From NCBI GenBank assembly GCA_000328365.1, contig KB312450.1:230897-294896 (forward strand): DNA of 64,000 nucleotides, given 5' to 3'. A program made the translations under genes and the position numbers. Below are positions 59,322-64,000 of this stretch, one piece after another (the stretch's first letter is position 1; each line of letters begins with the position of its first letter). The DNA is from Capitella teleta. Its lineage: Eukaryota > Annelida > Polychaeta > Capitellidae. A model generated the notes under the pieces. The model was not told the origin of the DNA. It worked only from the letters and a program-made list of their open reading frames with translations, and did not search any database.

Positions 59322-62300
59322 TGAAAAATGCGTTCTGAAAAACTTGAATAGTCCCCTTATATTCAATTCAATAGTCCATTTTTGCGAAATATTGTTCCTT
59401 TGTTTTGGACGTCAACTCCTGAATATCTGATATATTATGGCGGATTCAACGGAAGATGATAAAGCCAACTTTTTGACCTCATAGTTATTAGCCAATCACG
59501 GCACTACATAGACAAGAAAACTAAGATTTCTAAATTTCTTCGGAAGAGTGTCTCAATACTCTAATGCATATACAATCTTTAGGGGTGGGGGTTTGTAATT
59601 TCATCGGTGATGCGGGTAATAAGATTGATTCTCAGACCTCTCTTCTGCTTAATTATAAACATGTGGGTCGAGCAGTCAGCGTCAATGATTAGAGTTATGA
59701 ACAGGGTGGTTCAAAAGTATATTCACAGTATACGGGGGGAATTTGCAAAGTTACATAAAATTTTGTCTTTTCTTGTCGAGTCGCGGTAGACCACTTATTA
59801 TGTTTCAGCGTTGTTCAATGTCGTTCAATTTGATACAATTTGTTCATCTGAAGTGATGAGAGATGTATGCATGGATATTGGTTAGCATTGTATGTTAATA
59901 AATAATTTCTTTGGTGCAATCTATCGAGAAACGCGAACTGAAAAAAAGAGGTTATTTACCATCAACAATTTTAAAAACATGAAAAAAATCGTTGATGAGA
60001 AAGTCTGAATCGCTTCGCAGTTCACTCGGTATGAATTATAAATGTTTCATCATGCATGATAAGTGATAAATGATAATGGCAATTATTACACGATTATCGC
60101 AAGTTGCTCATTCAAAACAATAAAGCCTCGCATCAGAGTCTCCCATTGGCACGCTGAAGAGATCGCATGATGGATACATGTACATATATTTGAAATGAGA
60201 AATCGTAAGTGGTGAATAATTCCATAGATTAAGTTTTTTCTCAATGAATGCCCTCACTATAAATGATAACTATAATTTGAGGTACATAGCGCGGTTGAAG
60301 AGAAAAGAGCATTTCGTAACACGCATCATTGAAAAATGCCCATAAACTGTGAATAGACTTATGAATCACCTTGTATATACTTACCCATATGGCCACCATT
60401 ATCATGGATGAATATATAGAAATATAATATGTTTGACGCTTGTGCAATACAGAGACAACTTATATCACCAATTCGACCTATATACAAAGTGGGCCAAATG
60501 TAGCCTATCTACTCCATGCTAAAGATCTCAATGCTTTTCAGTGGCACTGCGCTTTTCCGAAAAAGTTTTACAAAACAAATCGCAGTGTAAAAGCCATGAT
60601 AAAATAAGAGAAAGCAATACTTGGTATGGTTTGTCTAACATGTCATGCTGCTATATCTGTAATTTATATTACAATTTCAACAAAATTTATGCCGATTTAT
60701 CCTAATTGATAGAGTACACTCAACACTCTACGATATTTCCACTTTTGGTGGCAAACAGGGCCCTGGACCATTGATAGGCTTCATTAGGCGCACAAATAAA
60801 GCATCACACTCGTACTATTGTTTTGTTTGAGAGTGCTATTGTTGTGACAGTAGCAAAACTATTTATCTATAACCGTAGTTATTTTTCGGAATAATTGATA
60901 CATTTTGGCAAATTGTAGAGTTTTGTTTTTTAAACATGGAGTAGATAGACTACTTTTGACCCACTGTGTATAACCACATGTACATGAATCATGCTGATAT
61001 TATTATGTCAAACCGTTGTCAACATTTGAGTTCCTGAACAATCTTGTGTAATTATGCAATGTCACCCAAAACCATATAGGCCTACTAAAACGACACATCT
61101 CACCCGTGTAATAAATAACAATATCATGATTCATCCGATATTTTAAACTGTGAGTATAGCTGCCAATGCATTTTCTAAGTACTGGATATGATAATTTATG
61201 CAAATGAAGGCTTTACTGAATGTCACGTGGTTCAGAGCATGATCTGTGTTTAGAATTTTGAATATGATTACTGTCCTGTTTGAGCCGTTCCTGGAACCTC
61301 ATTGTATATTTCCCATAGTTCAGTTTTATCTTCGTTGATTTATGGGTTCGCATTTTCGACAGCGTTTTCGCAAATATCGCTGCTCTCGAAGGACCCTTCA
61401 TCATCCGATGGACTGATCCGAAATTATGGCTGGAGGAATTTCTTAAACGGGAAAAATGGTGGAAAACTTTAAAGTTGGGATTATAAAACACACAAAAGGA
61501 TCATGTACACTGCGATCTCACATGAATGATTGTGAGCATAATAATGAAACCCATCGAAATTTAAACGGATTGTTCGTTAGAATAAGGATGGAAATTGCGA
61601 AGTGGGCTTTAATTCAGCGAAACCAATTTGATACAATTCGATATTAGGACAGAATTCAAAGAAGTGTTGTCAAAAAAGAAAGCATCTCGGGTCCGCCGTT
61701 TTTCTTTATTTTTCTAATCTTGACATTAAATGGCGGAACTAAACAACGATAGAGAACTAAAGAAACGGATCTCAATTGCTCGCATTGATTACAATACTCT
61801 CTCTCTTCTTGGAAAAAAAAGATAATAAAATTTAGCGACTCATTTCCATAATAAGGTCGGGTCAAGAGTTCATTCAATTCCTGGTCCTATCATGTGATCA
61901 TCAGATTAAGTCGAAACGAGGAAGCCATCGAAATACTCCATGACATTTTCAAGCCGGATGAAATTTCCTGCCTCACTCTCGTATTTTCTCGCCAAAGCAA
62001 TTGTGAAGACGAGGGCGCGGAATTTGATTAATTGTGATCAATTTCAAGTCTCCGGCTATTCGATCAGGACCATTGTCACTTTCTCCCTCTTTGGAAGAAA
62101 AAAAAAAAAGCGAGAAAAGAGAATTGCAGAAAAAAAAAACAAGGTTAAACAGATCTTGTAATACCAGCAGTTGGCGAGTATTTACTCGGAATCAACAGCG
62201 ATCCATCGCCCTCCTCCCCTGACCGCTCTGCCATCAAGAGGGATTTGGACGAAGCTACCCTCACAGGAGGAAGGTCTTCCATAAACCTGCCCTACGAGAT

Positions 62301-64000
62301 TGCATCATATTTCCTTCTACAAGACACGTGCTAACCAGTTTTCTGAAGCATTGAACCTGTTCGTGGAGCTAAGTAAGACACTGGGAATTATCAACACCTT
62401 GATTCAATCAATCCATCAATATTTTATCCTTTTCGATGAAAAACCATCTTTGGTTGAAATCAAATGATTGGTCTGTGCCCAACCGTATGTTGTGAATCAT
62501 CCATAATTATAAATGCGTGGTATATGCCTCTACCTTTGCCTTTTGCCTCCTTATCATCGCCATTTTTGTCTGCTACGATGCTGTTCCCTTTGCACTATAA
62601 CCATGCATTTTATAGTTTCACGTCTGATTTTCTCACTCCTCTTGGACTCAGCGATTATTTTCGCACATCCTCCCACATCTGGTGAAATACCCTGCCCTAT
62701 TTTACCCTCATTGCTCACATTCCATCCTTGATTTCCCTTCGTTCTCTCTCCACCCTAAACTCGTCTTCGAGGGCGGTGCTCACGGTCCCCTGCTGCGTTT
62801 GGCTAGCGCCAGCTGTGGCTTCTATTCGTACATTAAGAGGAAAATAATGGCGCTGAGATGCTAGCGTATGGTCTTAGGTTGCACTTATACTTTGTGTCTA
62901 GGAAACAGCCGCGTTTATAGGTAATAGAACCAGTGAATTAATACTTTGTTGCATCCTTCATACACAGGTGGGGATTATGCATGCTGAAATAACGTGATGA
63001 AAGTTCAGATAAATGGTATATTCAACCACAACGGACTGCTAATTATTTTATTGGGTTTTAATCAAACATTTAACCAATGATTATTTTGCGATGAAGCCAA
63101 GAGTGTCATTTTCCTATTAGTAACTACAATACCAGTCTGCAATCATTGGTGATGATGGAAGTAATCCCTGGGGCGACATTTCACCCCTGTGCTGACCTCC
63201 GCGACTAGTATGAGGTCAGCTGGTCCCCTATAACTCGTTGCCTTTCATTTTCCCCCGGTCGTTTGGATCCTGGGTTTGGACATTCCCCGATGGCCACGAC
63301 ACAATGTTATCACTCGAACGCATTCCGAATTCGTGAATAAAATCCTTCGCTCCGCTGGGGTTCGAACTCAGTCTCGCGATTTTTGGTCTCCAAGGAAGCT
63401 GCTTTGGCTTGATAAGACTTGTTGGCAAAAATGTCTGCTGTTCCGATCGGAATCAGTCTGCGTTTATGGTTGGCGATAAAAACTGACAATAATTGTCCAT
63501 TTTATTACCAGATCGTGGTAATCTGAGTTTTTATCACAATAATTGTGAAATGAAAGAAATATTGATTATCGTATTTGCTTCAATTCAGAAATCATTCCTA
63601 TTGTTAATATGTGATATGCCGTAGAATTCAATGAAAATCTCAAATTGATTTGTAATATATTTAGCATTATAATATTATACAGACCAGAAATTGATCATGC
63701 GTACAATCAATATCACACACCTGAGTTTGCTGATATCGAAATTATATCCAACCTGCACTCTAGTGATTTTACACAATTTCTGAATTAGATTTGGCAAAGA
63801 GTGCATTAATATTAACCAATCAGACATAAGAAAAACAAAAACGAAAGTTTGCATTTCCAGATGTCAAGTGTTCCGGAAGTGCCCTACGCATCGCGCATTC
63901 CGCTCTTCGTAATATTTCTCAATTTTTTAGTTTCTTCTTCTGAGAAGTGCAACCCTCTCGAGACGCTACTAATGTGCAAAATAACGCGCTGTTTTCAATT
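59322..64000. other. Gene-free right end
   Basis: No exon supported. A T-arm-like GAGTTCGAACCCC on the minus strand (63357-63369) may mark another decayed SINE. The frame at 61213-61491 (92 codons, minus) is Lys/Arg-rich without a known domain. If the exon at 52029 is real, this too may be intron. Confidence 0.45.

Noticed and set aside
59103-59430. Frames crossing the GT repeat and the N gap
   Set aside because: They consist of microsatellite plus unknown bases.

Overview
This is animal nuclear DNA: genes split by GT/AG introns, AT-rich intergenic DNA, microsatellites, and many short DNA transposons, SINEs and LINE tails. Four protein genes can be built exon by exon with every junction in phase: a ZNF608/ZNF609-type zinc-finger gene (+, coding 12072-17360), TRIP4/ASC-1 (-, 19569-26390), PCLAF/PAF15 (+, 36612-37620) and MTHFS, 5-formyltetrahydrofolate cyclo-ligase (-, 39149-40652). 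The protein similarity and gene content fit a marine invertebrate deuterostome (echinoderm or hemichordate grade). That placement is an inference; the phylum cannot be fixed by eye.

Layout. 1-9.5 kb: gene-free flank with low-complexity tracts, a LINE tail and a GC-box/CCAAT/CRE-rich stretch at 3.2-4.4 kb. 9.5-17.4 kb: the ZNF608/609 gene with a probable noncoding first exon. 17.4-19.5 kb: convergent intergenic DNA. 19.5-26.4 kb: TRIP4, 12 coding exons, most introns only 49-61 bp, the first intron swollen by a transposon and by hairpins. 26.4-36.6 kb: the space between the divergent TRIP4 and PCLAF genes, filled with nested mobile elements. 36.6-37.7 kb: PCLAF. 38.7-40.7 kb: MTHFS with a LINE tail just beyond its 3' end. 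40.8-64 kb: mostly gene-free. It holds one exon-like segment divergent from MTHFS, more transposon copies, and at 51.9-52.1 kb a good candidate promoter plus signal-peptide exon of a gene that probably runs off the right edge.

Functionally the genes do not form one pathway. ZNF608/609 is a chromatin or transcription factor, TRIP4 a transcription/ribosome-rescue coactivator subunit, PCLAF a PCNA-binding replication factor with an E2F-like promoter site, and MTHFS a folate enzyme. The striking points are that PCLAF, TRIP4 and ZNF609 are also neighbours on human chromosome 15 (from memory), and that a TTAA-flanked transposon family with at least four copies, one of them long, has repeatedly inserted in and around this block.
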